Positions 32,858 through 44,439 are shown, counted from the stretch's first letter. The stretch: 64,000 nt of DNA from Phocoena phocoena (GCF_963924675.1 NC_089219.1:153594288-153658287), one strand, 5' to 3'. Made by a program: numbers and translations. Notes: generated from the sequence alone by a model not told the origin.

Positions 32858-32990
32858 GTTCCCTGGTTGTCTAGTGCTTAGGATTCAGTGCTTTCACTGC
32901 TGTGGCCCAGGTTCAGTTTCTGGTTGGGGAACAGAGATCCCACAAGACACGTGGCATGGCCAAAATAAAAAAATTAAAAAAACAAACAAC
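32858..32990 (+). mobile_element. CHRS-type short SINE
   Basis: TTCCCTGGTTGTCTAGTGCT head, GGTTGGGGAACAGAGATCCC, GTGGCATGGCC and an A-rich tail. Diverged tRNA part. It abuts the L1 5' truncation point. Confidence 0.88.
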
Positions 32991-33006
32991 CAAAAAACTT
33001 CCCCAA

Positions 33007-33206
33007 GGGCTTCCCTGGTGGCGCAGTGGTTGAGAGTCCGCCTGCCGATGCAGGGGACACGGGTTCGTGCCCCGGTCCGGGAAGATCCCACGTGCCGCGG
33101 AGCGGCTGGGCCCGTGAGCCATGGCCGCTGAGCCTGCGCTCCGCAACGGGAGAGGCCGCAGCAGTGAGAGGCACGCGTACCACAAAACAAAACAAAACAA
33201 AACAAA
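33007..33206 (+). mobile_element. Short CHR-2-like SINE with internal deletion
   Basis: GGGCTTCCCTGGTGGCGCAG head, B box GGTTCGTGCCCCG, CpG-rich body, tail of repeated AAAAC. It reads GAGCCTGCGCTCCGCAACGG, lacking a short segment present in the other short copies between GCCTGCGC and TCCGCAAC. Confidence 0.94.
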
Positions 33207-34293
33207 GCCACTTTCTTCCCTGGTTCTCAAGACACAGCCCTTCATTTCAAGTAGAAATTGGCTTTATAGTCAGGGCCTCTACCCCACGTGGTTGTGTTTC
33301 TCTAATTCCTACACCCAGAAATCTTCCACTGAGTTTTTCTTTAGGCATCTCCTCTTCAGTCTATTCAAGTCCTCCAGGGAAAACAGTGGCCAGGTCACTT
33401 GGCTGATCAGTGGGAAGGTCAGCTGCACCGGTGAATGCCAGTGTATGGAAGGAAGGGTTGGCCCCCTGCCCTCAGCCATCATGCACTGAGAGGGCCTGTT
33501 TCATGCAAAGACTCTGAACCATGGACTCTGGACTCTTCCTGCCACCAGAATCTCAGAGGTCATTTGACCTAAGCTGCCACTCATAGTAGCCTTGTCAGTG
33601 GGCACCCAGCCTCTGCTTCCATACCTCCTGTGATGGAAAACTCAGTCCTCATCGTAGCAGCTTGTGTCTTGGCTGGACAGCTCAAATCACTGGAAAGGTC
33701 CTTGTTTGATGGTGACCTTGGTCTGAGTTCTGGGATTTAGGAGCTGTAGAAAGATGCTAGACATGGTCCACTTTACAACCAGTCGCCTTTCACCATACTT
33801 TTTTAGCCCATCTCCCTGCCTCATAGTATCTCAGTTCACTTTTGGAACATCTGGAGAGGCTGAGGTCCGTGTCCCCCTATCACAGAGGGTGATGTATTTG
33901 GGTGACCTTCTCAAGGTCAGACTCCGCTCTGACTCCCACTGTGGAGCTTCTGGATCATTCCTGCACATTCCTTTCTCTGCGTGGCGCCTCTTCCTCTTCC
34001 TAAGGACTCATCCCCTCAGGTAGTCTGACTTGTTAGCTCTCTCTGGACTGACCAGCCTGAGGTGGCAGGGTGCTACCCGAGTGGGTGGGCTGCCTGGGGC
34101 ACCCAGACCTCGCCAGCTCCGCAGGGCTCAGAGGAGAGGAGGATGGAGGTAATTGGGGCATGCAGCTCCACCGGGAGGCTGGCAGAGCAGATTGTTTTCC
34201 TGTTTGGTTTTCATTCTCTCTCCTCCTATTAGGTTCGGCTGGGCGATTGAAACTGCTGGTGTGTGTGTGGGCAGCACAAGCCTGTGTGCTTGC
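33207..34293. other. Unique sequence, about 1.1 kb
   Basis: Possible degraded MIR near 33850-33930; otherwise no recognised feature. Confidence 0.4.
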
Positions 34294-34332
34294 ATGTGTG
34301 CGTGTGCGTGTGTGTGTGTGCGTGCGCACAGC
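34294..34332. repeat. (TG)n/(CGTG)n microsatellite
   Basis: Alternating purine-pyrimidine run of TGTG and CGTG units ending in GCGCAC, a Z-DNA-type sequence. Confidence 0.93.
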
Positions 34333-36907
34333 TGTGTGGGAGGACATCCGTGCGGGAGGCTTCAAGAGGGAGCAGCCTCTCCTTGCCGACCAACTCAGGC
34401 TCTGACAGCGCTCCCACTGAAGTGGCCTTAGAAAGTTTCCTGGGTTTGACAGGAACAGAACAGAAGCTGCAGATAGGCTGCACGGTTTCCCTGACAACCC
34501 CAAAACGTGGATGGGAGAGGGAATGGTGGGAACCAGAGAGAAGGGAGTGATTTGGGTCCACCACCAGCTTCAGCCCCTGTCTTTCCCCCTCACAATAGCT
34601 TAGGATAAAATGTTAACCTGGTCCCAACATTCTCCTGGGAAACGGGGAGGGAGGACAGACAGCAGTGAGGGAACAGAGGTGCCCCCTCAGGTAAGGGAAG
34701 CAAGAGCTGGGCTCCAGAAGCAATTTCTGGAGGAATCTGGCACCCTCAGTTCTCCTTTCTTACAAAGGTGACTTCTCTCCCTCTACCATTCGCGTCCCTC
34801 ACTTTCTTCTCCTGGCAGCTTTGAGGACCCCTCCCCTCCCAAACTAACCCAAGAAAGACCAGAACCCTGGACTCTCTCTACCTGAGAGGAGTGGGAGGGG
34901 CAGCGAGGAGCCGGGTGTCTCTCCTGATCCCACCCGCTGAACTTTGGGACCGCTCTACTCCTAGAAAGCAGGAGGCGGAAAGCTGAGACTGTTCACTAGG
35001 AACAAAAGTCATTTCCTAGTAGTTAGTAAAGCTGCCTCCCCTACTGCAAGGTCCCCTCCCAAGCGAATGCACTCATAGCGTCTCCCCAGAACCAGCTCCC
35101 GGGAAGACCTGTGCCTGGCAATTCTTGACAGCCCTCTGGTCCTTCCCAGCGTGGAGACCTCTGGATCAAATTAGCCCTGTCCTCGATCCCTGGTCCCTTG
35201 TCTTGGGCACTAGAGTTCCTTTACTTGAGAATTATGGAGGCTCTGAAGGCATTTTTGCATAAAATTTTAAAACCAAGCAACTCTGATGCTGTACTAGTCC
35301 TGCAATTAAACCTTAGTGCTGGTCGCCCAGCCCAGCCTCGGTGCAGACCAGACACCAGGCTTTGGGCTCCTTTGGGCACTCAGAGAAGCCCTGCCTTGTT
35401 GAGGTGTCAAATGTATTTAGCGAGCAGGTAGAAGGCAGGGGGAGACACTCACAGTCTCCCCTGATGGGTTGGTCTGAGGCTTGAATGGAGGAAGGGGTGC
35501 TGGGCAGGGAGTGACAAGGCCGGGGCTCCAGTCTGGCCCAGGCTCCAACCAGCTGACTGGTTGGAGGAAGACAGCCACACTTCTGGTGGCCACAGTCCCG
35601 AGCCAAACATTGGAACACAGTCTGACATGCATGTTGGGGGGTGGGCAGGTCAGTGAATCAGAAGATTTGCAATGAAACAGATGGTTGCTATGACCATGAT
35701 CCCTTTCTGAGTCTGGCCTTTCTGTCTCTCTCCATGCCTGCTGGGCCCATAACTCCCAGGATGTTTGTCAAGATCTGCCTGGCTTTCTGTCTCCAGGGAG
35801 TCCAGGGTTCCAGGGCATGTTCCCTCTGCCTCCTCCCTATCTGCTGCCCCTTCCTCTCAGCTCCCTCACCCTCAACAAGGCGTCGTGGCCCAGAGCCTCC
35901 CCGTCTCCCGCCCCAGCCCGAGCCCAGGCGAGGACAAGACAGTGCCCACCTCCTCCTCCTGGCTCCCAGGAGAGCAGCAGAGCTTGAAACCCACCCAGGA
36001 GAGCCGAGAAGACTGAGTCTTGAGAGTTGCCAACCCCCACGGCTCTAGGAGGACAAGACAGCTTTGAGACTGTGATAATTTTAGGACACTCCAGTAGGTG
36101 GCTGAGAACCACTTATGAGGAGGGCAGTGTCTAACAAGAATGAGCACAGTACGGGGAGGGAGGGAGAATGACTCAGGAGATCAGGCTCCTTCCTAAGTAG
36201 TAGTGTAACCACGTGGACTGCCAGTAGAGAGGCCTCAGCGTTGGGCCCTTTGTCCACTCTGGAATGTTCTTCCCAAACATCATATATGCACATACACCCC
36301 ATTTAAAGGGAAGAATCTTTCTCAGGTACCTTATGGGAGGAACTGGGGACAATAGATAAGAGAGTGTCTTCTTTTGGGGGTTCACTGAGGTCCCTACTTT
36401 GAGTGCTGGGATCCTGGTTTCCACTGGCTTTGACCTCCCTTAACCTTATACCTGTGGGTCCTCGGCTTCCCCCAGGCCAAAGAGACCCCTGTGACTGGCA
36501 GCCCTGGCTGAGACTGAGGAGAGAGCCGCTGGAGGTCAGGCGGGTGAGAGATCCATGGTGGACAGTCACCATCTGGCCTCATCTCCCAACCTGAGCCTCT
36601 GAGAAATCTGTATGGGGGAGGACTGAGCAAACTGAGGCCAGAAGCTGTGAGCAGATGTGGCGGTACAGAGAGGAGGTGGCAATCCTCAGGCTTGGCCTGA
36701 GGCCCACACTGAGTGGTGCAGAGGGCAGTTCAAGGTGGAGTGGCTATGAGGGAGCAGGAATTGGGGGGACTATGTAATAGAATCTCTAACTTCTGAAGAT
36801 GCTCTACTGAGAGATGCTGCAGACACTAAAGTGTAGGCCATTAAACTAGGTGATACTCCAGGGTACTTTGGGGCCCTTGGGGCACCTCTGGAACCCTTCT
36901 GCCCAAT
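34333..36907. other. Largest unique block, about 2.6 kb, nothing recognised
   Basis: GC-moderate single-copy DNA without SINE, LINE or LTR signatures that I can name. Overlapping open frames of up to 135 codons (35641-36048) are Pro/Ser-rich, with no domain and no supported exon boundaries. Confidence 0.4.
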
Positions 36908-37348
36908 TCCCTTGTATTAGTTTCCTGGGGCTGATGAAACAACTTACCACAAACGTGGAGTTTAAAATAACAGAAATGTATTCTTTCACAGTTCTGGAGG
37001 ACAAAAGTCAGAAATCAAGGTGTCCACAGGGCTGGTTCCTTCTGGAGGATCTGAGGGAGCCTCCGTGCCATGCCTCTCTCCTGGCTTCTGGTTGTTGCTG
37101 GCAATCTTTGGCTTGTAGATGCCTCACTCTAGTCTCTGCCTCCATCTTCACATGGTGTTCTCTGTATGTCTTCTCCTCATTTTATTAGGATATCTGATGT
37201 GGAGCCCACCCTGAACCCAGGATGGCTTCATCTTGAGATTCTTAACTAATTATACCTGCCAAGATCTTATTTCCACATAAAGTCACAGTCTGAGGTTTCC
37301 GAGTGGTCATGACTGTTGGGGAGACACTCCTCAACCCAAAACATCCCC
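36908..37348 (-). mobile_element. MaLR (MST/MLT1-type) solo LTR with TSD
   Basis: 36913-37343 is a TG...CA-bounded LTR (431 bp) in antisense: ATTAGTTTCCTGGGGCTGAT, AACAGAAATGTATTCTTTCA, CAGTTCTGGAGGACAAAAGT, TTATTTCCACATAAAGTCAC. Flanks TCCCT (36908-36912) and TCCCC (37344-37348) fit a 5-bp TSD. No internal region is present. Confidence 0.87.
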
Positions 37349-38584
37349 TAATTGCACCCTTACACCAGATCTCAGGAGGAGCTGAGAAGACCTCCACAGG
37401 TTTGTTCACCACCTGCTTGTTGGGGTGTCGCAGGTCAGGGTGGTCAGAGGACACTGGGACCTGAAACTGAGACCCACCTTCCCCACCTCCTTGTTACCCT
37501 GAGCCTCCCAGAAAGTTGCAGAGAAAAAGCTATTGAACCCCGCTCCCATCTTGGGCAGGAATGTTTCTCCTCCATCCAAAAGAAAGACAAATGTCCAGAA
37601 TGTTTCCTTGGAAAATAAAATTGTACCTTGAACTGCTTCTTGTTAACTAGACAAGTGCCTTTCTCAAGCCTCCCTTGATCCATCTTGCAGCAGCTCAGCC
37701 ATGTTTCCTCTTGGTCTGTCCGTGAGGTTGGAGTAGAACAACTTCCTCCTGATCTACCACTCTGCTAATGCTGAGGAAACATTTATCACGATGCCTTTCC
37801 CTGTTTCGGTGGCGAATATTTTCACCTGGAGAGGATACAGCAGAGACGTTCAGATGAAACAACCCACCTAAACGCACAGATTTTGAATTTTCTCTGTGAG
37901 CCATCTCGGCTGACTGTTATTTTTGCACCCCTCCCTTTGTCCCTCCCACCCCAGGGTTGGTAACAAGCTGAGCCATGACTGCCTACTTGCCTCAGAGCAA
38001 TTATAGCCACTCCCACCCAGCACCACTCCACACAATTTCTCTCTCGTGAAAGAGAAAGCCAGGAAGGCAAGTGTGAGGTAGCACGGCTGTCAGTCACCCT
38101 GATGCTCTAGAATCAGCATCATTACTATGATAAATTTCTTTGGAGTTCCCATCACGAATAGTGCCTCAGAAGGGAGAAATCATATTTAGACGTGAGGCCC
38201 CGCTGAGTTCATCTCCTTTCGGCATTTTAAGGAGAAAAAGGGCCAGCGCTGCAGTGTTAGGCTTTCTTCTACAGCACACGAGGGCGGCAAAGGGTCAGGG
38301 GAAGGGGATACTGTAGTCTGAGGATTGAGCAGATCTCACGGCAGTCTTTTTAATCTTATAAACTCTTGAGTGTTTGGGAGTCTGGTGATAAGAGCAGATC
38401 CTGCTCAGGCAGAGCCCAGGGATGGGTGAAAACAGAAGAGACTGGAGCAGGGCCTGGGGAAAAGGAAGAGAGTGGGGCCAAGTGTTGCACCATAGATCAG
38501 TGTGTAGGCTGGGATGAGGACCCGGACCCCAGCTGCTGTGTGTCCCTTCCAGAACCATGAATTTCACCTACAGATAAACAAAGG
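37349..38584. other. Unique sequence, about 1.2 kb
   Basis: Contains an AT-richer motif-dense patch, listed separately. No coding domain recognised. Confidence 0.4.
37740..38240. promoter_or_regulatory. Candidate conserved noncoding stretch (unverified)
   Basis: Non-repetitive, with preserved-looking CpG dinucleotides outside any SINE (TTATCACGATGCC, TTTCGGTGGCGAATATT, AAACGCACAGATTTTG) and AT-rich cores such as TTACTATGATAAATTTC. Inferred from composition only. Confidence 0.2.
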
Positions 38585-38770
38585 AACCACCATTGTTTTG
38601 TGCTTTATACATTATCTGATTTAATCCTTACAACCCCACTGTGAGGTAAGTGTAGTTATGTATATTTTACTGATTGGAGAAATGAAGCTCAGAGGGGTTA
38701 AGTAATTTGCTCAAGGTCACACGGTAAGAGGCGGGAGTCTGGATTTGAACTCAGGTTTGTCTCACCTCAA
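38585..38770 (+). repeat. MIR fragment (well preserved)
   Basis: TTATCTGATTTAATCCTTAC, GAGAAATGAAGCTCAGAGGG, GTTAAGTAATTTGCTCAAGG, TCACACGGTAAGAGG, in MIR plus order. Confidence 0.9.
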
Positions 38771-38829
38771 GAGTCAGTAAGTACTCGCAAGCACCTTGCA
38801 GTCCAGCCTCTTTTTCTCCTTAAGGGCCA

Positions 38830-39065
38830 AGCTGGGGAACTCTGGAGCTGTGAGGTGGAAAGAGGGGAGACTGTACAGGTGGCTCACAGGAGCCACTGCA
38901 ATAGGGCAGTGAGTAGGTTTGCTGATGCAGAAGAGGAGGTGTCCAGTGACTGGTCCTGGGTACCCATGGGAGAGAAGTCTGGCTAAGTCACTGGAATCAG
39001 AAACTGGCAGATACTAGAAATGTAGGTTTTGTCAAGGAAATATGAGGTGGTGATTGACTGGGTCA
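38830..39065 (-). repeat. Probable L2 fragment
   Basis: GGAGCCACTGCAATAGGGCA and AAATATGAGGTGGTGATTGA are consistent with antisense L2. Weak. Confidence 0.4.
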
Positions 39066-39690
39066 GGGTCTGTCTCATTCATGGAACTCTCTGCCCAAGC
39101 TTCTCCTCAAGCAGGACTTCTTACTTCTCTTAAATGACTTTATTTTGACCCCTCAGAAGCACAGAGTCAATCACGTCCCTTAAGTCACTGGCCTGTTCTA
39201 AGCCTGTGTTTTATGCTATTTTATTATTTTCTACCCTCACTCCTGTTAACTCCTTTACCATAGACACTCACTTCAGTGCATTAAATACGTAGCTCTCCAG
39301 TCTGCCTTTCATATGCTGATAGAGATATATGTGTATTCTTGAAAGAAGATTCATGATGTTATTGTGTGTGTGTTCTTAACTTGCATCATTGGTTTTGTGC
39401 TGTAAATCTCACTGTTTCTTCGTTCATTCAATGGTGATGACTTAAGATCAATGCGTGTTGTCATGCATACTTTTTACGGCATAATAGTCCATCATATGCA
39501 AATACCTTGGTTACTATCCAGCTCCTAGGCACTAGCAACCGTGCTGCAATGAGAATCTTTACACATCTCTTCATCAGCCCGAGGCAGTGTTTTTCCCACG
39601 GTGGGAATGGGAACGATAGGCCATAGGGCAAATAGATGCACCCCAGTCACCTCAACCTCTCCTTGCACGAACTCCCTGTAACCCACATTC
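39066..39690. other. AT-rich sequence with possible L1 piece
   Basis: About 39440-39590 resembles antisense L1 (GGCATAATAGTCCATCATAT, CGTGCTGCAATGAGAATCTT). The rest is unassigned. Confidence 0.35.
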
Positions 39691-39699
39691 ATCGTTATG

Positions 39700-39885
39700 T
39701 TCTGCTTTTTAATTGCTGATTGTATCTTCACTTGTACATGTCTTGTCTCTCCTGCTAGATCATCTCTTGAGGTCAGAGACCATGTTTCACTCATTTTCGT
39801 ATTCTTAACAGTTCCTAATATACATCTTATACATAGTTGGTGCTTAATAAAACATTTTTTAATAGACTGAATGAATATCCCCTTT
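39700..39885 (+). repeat. L2 LINE 3' end fragment
   Basis: TTGAGGTCAGAGACCATGTT, TCGTATTCTTAACAGTTCC and CATAGTTGGTGCTTAATAAA, in L2 plus order. Confidence 0.8.
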
Positions 39886-39890
39886 CCCAC

Positions 39891-40286
39891 TGGGATGTTA
39901 CTTTCTTTTTTTATTATTATTATTTTATTTAATTAATTAATTTATTTTGGCTGTGTTGGGTGTTTGTTGCTGCGCTCGGGCTTTTCTCTAGTTGCGGCGA
40001 GCGGGAACTACTCTTCATTGCAGTGCGTGGGCTTCTCATTGTGGTGGCTTCTCTTGTTGCGGAGCATGGGCTTTAGGCGTGTGGGCTTCAGTAGTTGTGG
40101 CACGCGGGCTCAGTAGTTGTGGCTTGCAGGCTCTAGAGTGCAGGCTCAGTAGTTTTGGCACATGGGCTTAGTTGTTCCGTGGAATGTGGGATCTTCCCAG
40201 CCCAGGGCTCGAACCCATGTCCCCTGCATTGGCAGGTGGATTCTTAACCACTGCGACACCAGGGAAGCCTGGGACGTCACTTTCTT
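39891..40286 (-). mobile_element. Long CHR-type SINE with TSD
   Basis: Minus-strand body at 39908-40269 with an AT-rich tail (ATTATTATTATTTTATTTAA) on the left and head on the right. Flanks TGGGATGTTACTTTCTT (39891-39907) and TGGGACGTCACTTTCTT (40270-40286) differ at two positions. Confidence 0.96.
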
Positions 40287-40399
40287 GAGAGCAAGATTGA
40301 CTGTGGTTCATTCATCTCAACCAAGTTCAGAATCTGACCCTTTGTAAACTGTTTGTCTTAGGTCTGATGCATGACATTTCAGACGTGGAAAAATAGCAC

Positions 40400-40520
40400 T
40401 GTTAAGAAAGAATTGGGTTGGGAATTAGGAGACTTGAGTGCCATGTGACTAGTTTTATGACCTTGGACAGGGTACATTTCTCCTCTGAGCCTCGGTTTCC
40501 CTGCACATTGGGAGGGGTTT
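40400..40520 (-). repeat. MIR fragment
   Basis: Antisense MIR: TTTTATGACCTTGGACAGGG, CTCTGAGCCTCGGTTTCCCT. Confidence 0.75.
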
Positions 40521-41843
40521 AGTGGCTTCTTTCTCCCAGGCTTGGATGAGGAAAATGATGAGCTGTGTTGATGATGAATGTCACCTGTCCATCTCCCATT
40601 CGAAAATGCTGCTGGAGGAGAAGGGGAGCGAGGGGAAGCCGGGGCCAGCACACACCTGTCCCCTTTGGCCCCTCCTCTGTCCCCCATCACCCCATGCAGT
40701 TTCGATTTACCCATTTCTAGAATATTTGTCGCTGAAGACATAGGGTCTCTGAGAGGGATTAGGGCTCCCTTGGGAAGATCTAGACTATGAATGAACAGAG
40801 AAAGAGAAGAGAACGGCTGAAGGAAGACTAAAGGCCTGCAGTAGTAATTGGGGCAACAACCGGAATCCAAGGGAGGCATCACTCATGGCAACCAGACTGG
40901 AACACAGAAGAAATAGGGCAAAAGTGTAGCCCATAGTCACCTCTGAAATGTGGGCACCAGGGCTGATCCAGGGGATCCTACCACGGTCCTATCGGAGATA
41001 CCTGTTTAAGGTCTAAGGGAGGAAAACCAAGTGGATTCAGGCTACACTGAGAAAATTCAATGGGACACCAGGGCCAAGTGTAGGACTGAATGGGTTCCCA
41101 ATCAGGATGCAAGAAAATCACTACTGGGAGGTGTTTTGAAAGGAAAACCTACTCTCGTAGAAAAGGTCGGCAGCTCTGGGAAACTGGGGGTGGGGGGGAG
41201 GGATGGGAGGAGAGTATACCTACCAGTACTGGGGTCTATGGTAACCTTTTTGGGCTCAGCACTGAGAGATAGCGAGATCTCCATGGTGACAGGTTAGTTA
41301 GTACTATGGGTGATCAGGGTTAAAGATAGACCTGCTCAGGGCTCCAGGAGACCAAGGAGGAAGACCCCAGCCCCCTTAGAGTTTAGGCCTGGCACTGGCA
41401 TAGCATCACTTCCGCAACACAGAAGTACAACACGGGCAACACAGTCACAGGCCAGCCCGGATGCCATTGGAGTAGCAATAGATCCACTTCTTCCTGGGTG
41501 GAATGTCAATAAACTCTTCGTCATTTTTATTCTGCCACACATGCCTCCCACTCAGTCCTTTCCCCTCCTACTCCCCTATTACCTGCTCCTAACCTGTTGC
41601 CTCCTGCATTCCTCTCACCTGCCTTAAGCACAGACCCTTTCCTCTGGCCTCTGTCTCTAAGCCCTAGGTTCCTGCACAGTCATTACCACCCTCCAGGGCC
41701 ACCCCCTTTTCCCTGACCCCTCTATCTCAGCCTCTCTATCAGCTCCTTTCACAGGCCCATCTGGACCCTCTTCATTTTGGGTAATCCTTCCCCTTTCTCT
41801 TCCCTCATGAAATAGAACTTTTCCTCAGACAGAACCAGATCTT
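40521..41843. other. Unique sequence, about 1.3 kb, nothing recognised
   Basis: Becomes C/T-rich after about 41540. A 167-codon minus frame (40379-40882) overlaps the MIR and has no domain. Confidence 0.4.
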
Positions 41844-42117
41844 TACTGGCAATTTTCTTTTCTTCTTTTTTTTGGATTTCTATTTATTTATTTATCTTAT
41901 TTATTTATTAACATCTTTATTGGAGTATAATTGCTTTACAGTGGTGTGTTACTTTCTGCTTTACAACAAAGTGAATCAGCTATACATACACATATATCCC
42001 CATATCTCCTCCCTCTTGCGGCTCCCTCCGACCCTCCCTATCCCACCCCTCTAGGTGGTCACAAAGCACCGAGCTGCTCTCCCTGTGCTATGCAGCTGCT
42101 TCCTACTGGCAATTTTC
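41844..42117 (-). mobile_element. Short 5'-truncated L1 3' UTR insertion with perfect TSD
   Basis: 41858-42103 is antisense L1 3' UTR with a T/A-rich tail on the left (TATTTATTTATTTATC) and AACATCTTTATTGGAGTATA next to it. It is flanked by 14-bp identical repeats TACTGGCAATTTTC at 41844-41857 and 42104-42117. Confidence 0.95.
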
Positions 42118-42374
42118 AATGACAGCTGCTGCTTCTCTCATGAAGAGGGCTCAGCTCTCTTGCTTCCTATCGTGACTTCAGACTCTGCACAAAACAGTAC
42201 ATAATGGAAATGAAATTATTTCATTAAAGTCTCTCAATCCAAATGGAGGATGAAGATAGAGATACAATTAATCAGTCAAAAACTTTTATTGACTGGAATG
42301 CCCAGTCCAGTGAGGAACCAACCACTTAATAGATAATCAGTTTACAGTGTATGACCAGTGGGTATGAACAAAGT
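42118..42374. other. Unique sequence, nothing recognised
   Basis: No repeat or coding signature recognised. Confidence 0.4.
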
Positions 42375-42495
42375 GGTAGTGAGCTCCTCGAGGTCAGGGA
42401 CCAAGTCTCATTTATTTGTGCCTTGGATCCCAGCTCAATGCCCACCAAATGTAAATGCATGAGTGAATACATGAGTTACTGAATGAATCGTTGCA
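42375..42495 (+). repeat. L2 LINE 3' end fragment
   Basis: AGTGAGCTCCTCGAGGTCAG, GGACCAAGTCTCATTTATTT and GAGTGAATACATGAGTTACT. Confidence 0.82.
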
Positions 42496-42954
42496 TGCTT
42501 CTGGATATAAAATTACCTCTAGAAAGCCAATTTCTCTTGGATGAACTGGCATTCACATGAGTCATGTAGAAGTCTCTGGAGGGCATTCAGGATCAAGAAT
42601 TAAGACTCTTCTTTTAAAAATCTTTGCCATCTGGCCATCTGCTTATCCTGGCTTCTCCCCATCTTGACTAAGGATGCTCATAACTCCAGGACTTTCCAAA
42701 TGACCTCAGCATCTGACTCACGGTTCTCTTGCACACCATGCACACTCTGTTCTCAGTCTCGGTAATTCAATATCTGTGTATAGTTGTTTCTTCTCTAGCC
42801 CCCTGATCTAATGATTCTTGACCTTGGCCCATTTTTTTTGTGTTGGTTGCTAGCTCAGCTTTCCAGCCTTACTTTCAAGATTACTTTTTACACCTTGTAT
42901 TATCAACCTAGGTGGCCATGTCCCCCAACACAATTGTCCATGTTGAATGGGCAC
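42496..42954. other. Unique or degraded L2-like sequence
   Basis: May be the upstream continuation of the L2 at 42955. Too diverged to call. Confidence 0.3.
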
Positions 42955-43660
42955 CATCCCCATGAACCAACGTGCCACCCATACTTCATAGGCAAGCTTA
43001 AACATTGCCTTCTTCACAGGACTTGTGCTGATTCACCCAACTAGCTGTGATCTCCTCTTTCCTGAAAATTGCAGAGAACCTTAGTTGTCCTTCTCTCATG
43101 GAACGTGTCATAGTCTGCTGTCTTAGTCCATTCAGGTTGCCACAACAAAAATCCCATAGTGAGGATGGCTTAAACAACTAAATTTACTTCTCACAGATCT
43201 GGAGGATGGGAAGTCCAAAATCATGGCATTGGCAGATTTTGTGTCTGGTGAGAGCCTGCTTCGTGGTTCACAGGTGGAGCTTTCTAGCTGTAAGCCTTAC
43301 ACAGCAGAAGTGGGGCAAGGGAGCTTTCTAGGGTCTCTTCTAAGAGGGTACTAATCCCATTCATGAGGGTCCCACCCTCATGACCTAATCACCTCTCAGA
43401 GATCCCACCTCCTAATACCATCATATTGGGGGTTAGGATTTCAACATATAAATTTTGGGGGACACAAGAATTCAGTCCATAACATCTGCCTTCTAGTATT
43501 GTTATGTGTGTCTTTGCCTTACCTTCTCTAGTTTGATGTAAGTTTTCATGGAGAGGAGGCTGTGCCTCACCCATCTTCTTGTCACACCCCTTCATAACAG
43601 TACCTAGCACAGAAAAGTGGACAGATGTTATTTTGTCTTCACAGCATCGCATCTTTTAAG
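42955..43660 (+). repeat. L2 LINE 3' region, split by an MLT1A LTR
   Basis: 42955-43118 (TAGGCAAGCTTAAACATTGC, CTTCTCTCATGGAACGTGTC) and 43485-43660 (GTTTGATGTAAGTTTTCATG, AACAGTACCTAGCACAGA) are consecutive parts of an L2 separated by the LTR. Confidence 0.75.
43114..43489 (-). mobile_element. MLT1A-like MaLR solo LTR with perfect 5-bp TSD
   Basis: 43119-43484 (366 bp) starts TGTCTTAGTCC and ends CCATAACA. It carries TTCTCACAGATCTGGAGGAT, AATCCCATTCATGAGGGTCC, CATGACCTAATCACCTCTCA and GGGGGTTAGGATTTCAACAT in MLT1A antisense order. It is flanked by TCTGC at 43114-43118 and 43485-43489. Confidence 0.95.
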
Positions 43661-43700
43661 GGATCCTCCTTCTATGTCTATATGATTAAAGTGGAGCTGT

Positions 43701-43734
43701 AAATTATGGTGTCCCACAAATTATGGTGTCCCAC
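43701..43734. repeat. Perfect 17-bp tandem duplication
   Basis: AAATTATGGTGTCCCAC occurs twice in direct succession (43701-43717, 43718-43734). Confidence 0.97.
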
Positions 43735-43994
43735 TTATTTTTGGGCAGAAAATATAGGCTGGCCAATGAACATACTCCATTCCCAGCCTTAGAGATGACA
43801 CACAACCTAATCAGAAGCAAAGAGTCTGCCTTGAGATTTGCTACATGCATACACTGAGAAAGGTCTTTCTTCTTCTAAGACCAGAAACTATGGGGAAGAG
43901 GTAGATTGGCCTTTCTGTGGCCGTCTCTCTAGCCAACATGGAGAAAGCTACAGGAGAGAATGAGGCCTACCTCAAAGGGAGCAGACACAGAAAC
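43735..43994. other. Unique sequence, nothing recognised
   Basis: No repeat or coding signature recognised. Confidence 0.4.
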
Positions 43995-44230
43995 AATAAT
44001 AGCTGGCGTGTTCAGAACTGACTTTACACTAGACACTATTCCAAGCACATTGTGTGGATGATCTCATTTACTCCTCACAAGAACTATGAAGCAGATACTA
44101 TTATTATAGCCATTTTACAGATGAGGAAACAAGGGTACTAAGTTAAGCAACTTGTTTTCAGATACCAGCTAGATAGGTGGTGGCGCCAGGATTTGAATCC
44201 AGCCTGTGGGACCCCAAAACTCTCATGCTA
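43995..44230 (+). repeat. MIR, nearly full length
   Basis: From AACAATAATAGCTGGCGTGT through GATCTCATTTACTCCTCACA and TTTTACAGATGAGGAAACAA to GCGCCAGGATTTGAATCCAG. Confidence 0.93.
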
Positions 44231-44435
44231 TGCTGTTCCATATGAGCCAAGACGAACATAAATGGGAGATAGATGGATTTATTCATTTATGAACAAGTGC
44301 AAGGGAGAACTGACAACATCATTTGTGCCTGGAGCCAGCTGACTCATGTGCTTTTTAGTTAAATAAGCCAGTGCATTCTCTTTTTGCTTAAAATAGTTTG
44401 TGTATCGGTCACTTGCAACCTCCTGGGTTCATGGA
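44231..44435. other. Unique sequence, nothing recognised
   Basis: No repeat or coding signature recognised. Confidence 0.4.
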
Positions 44436-44439
44436 AGAA

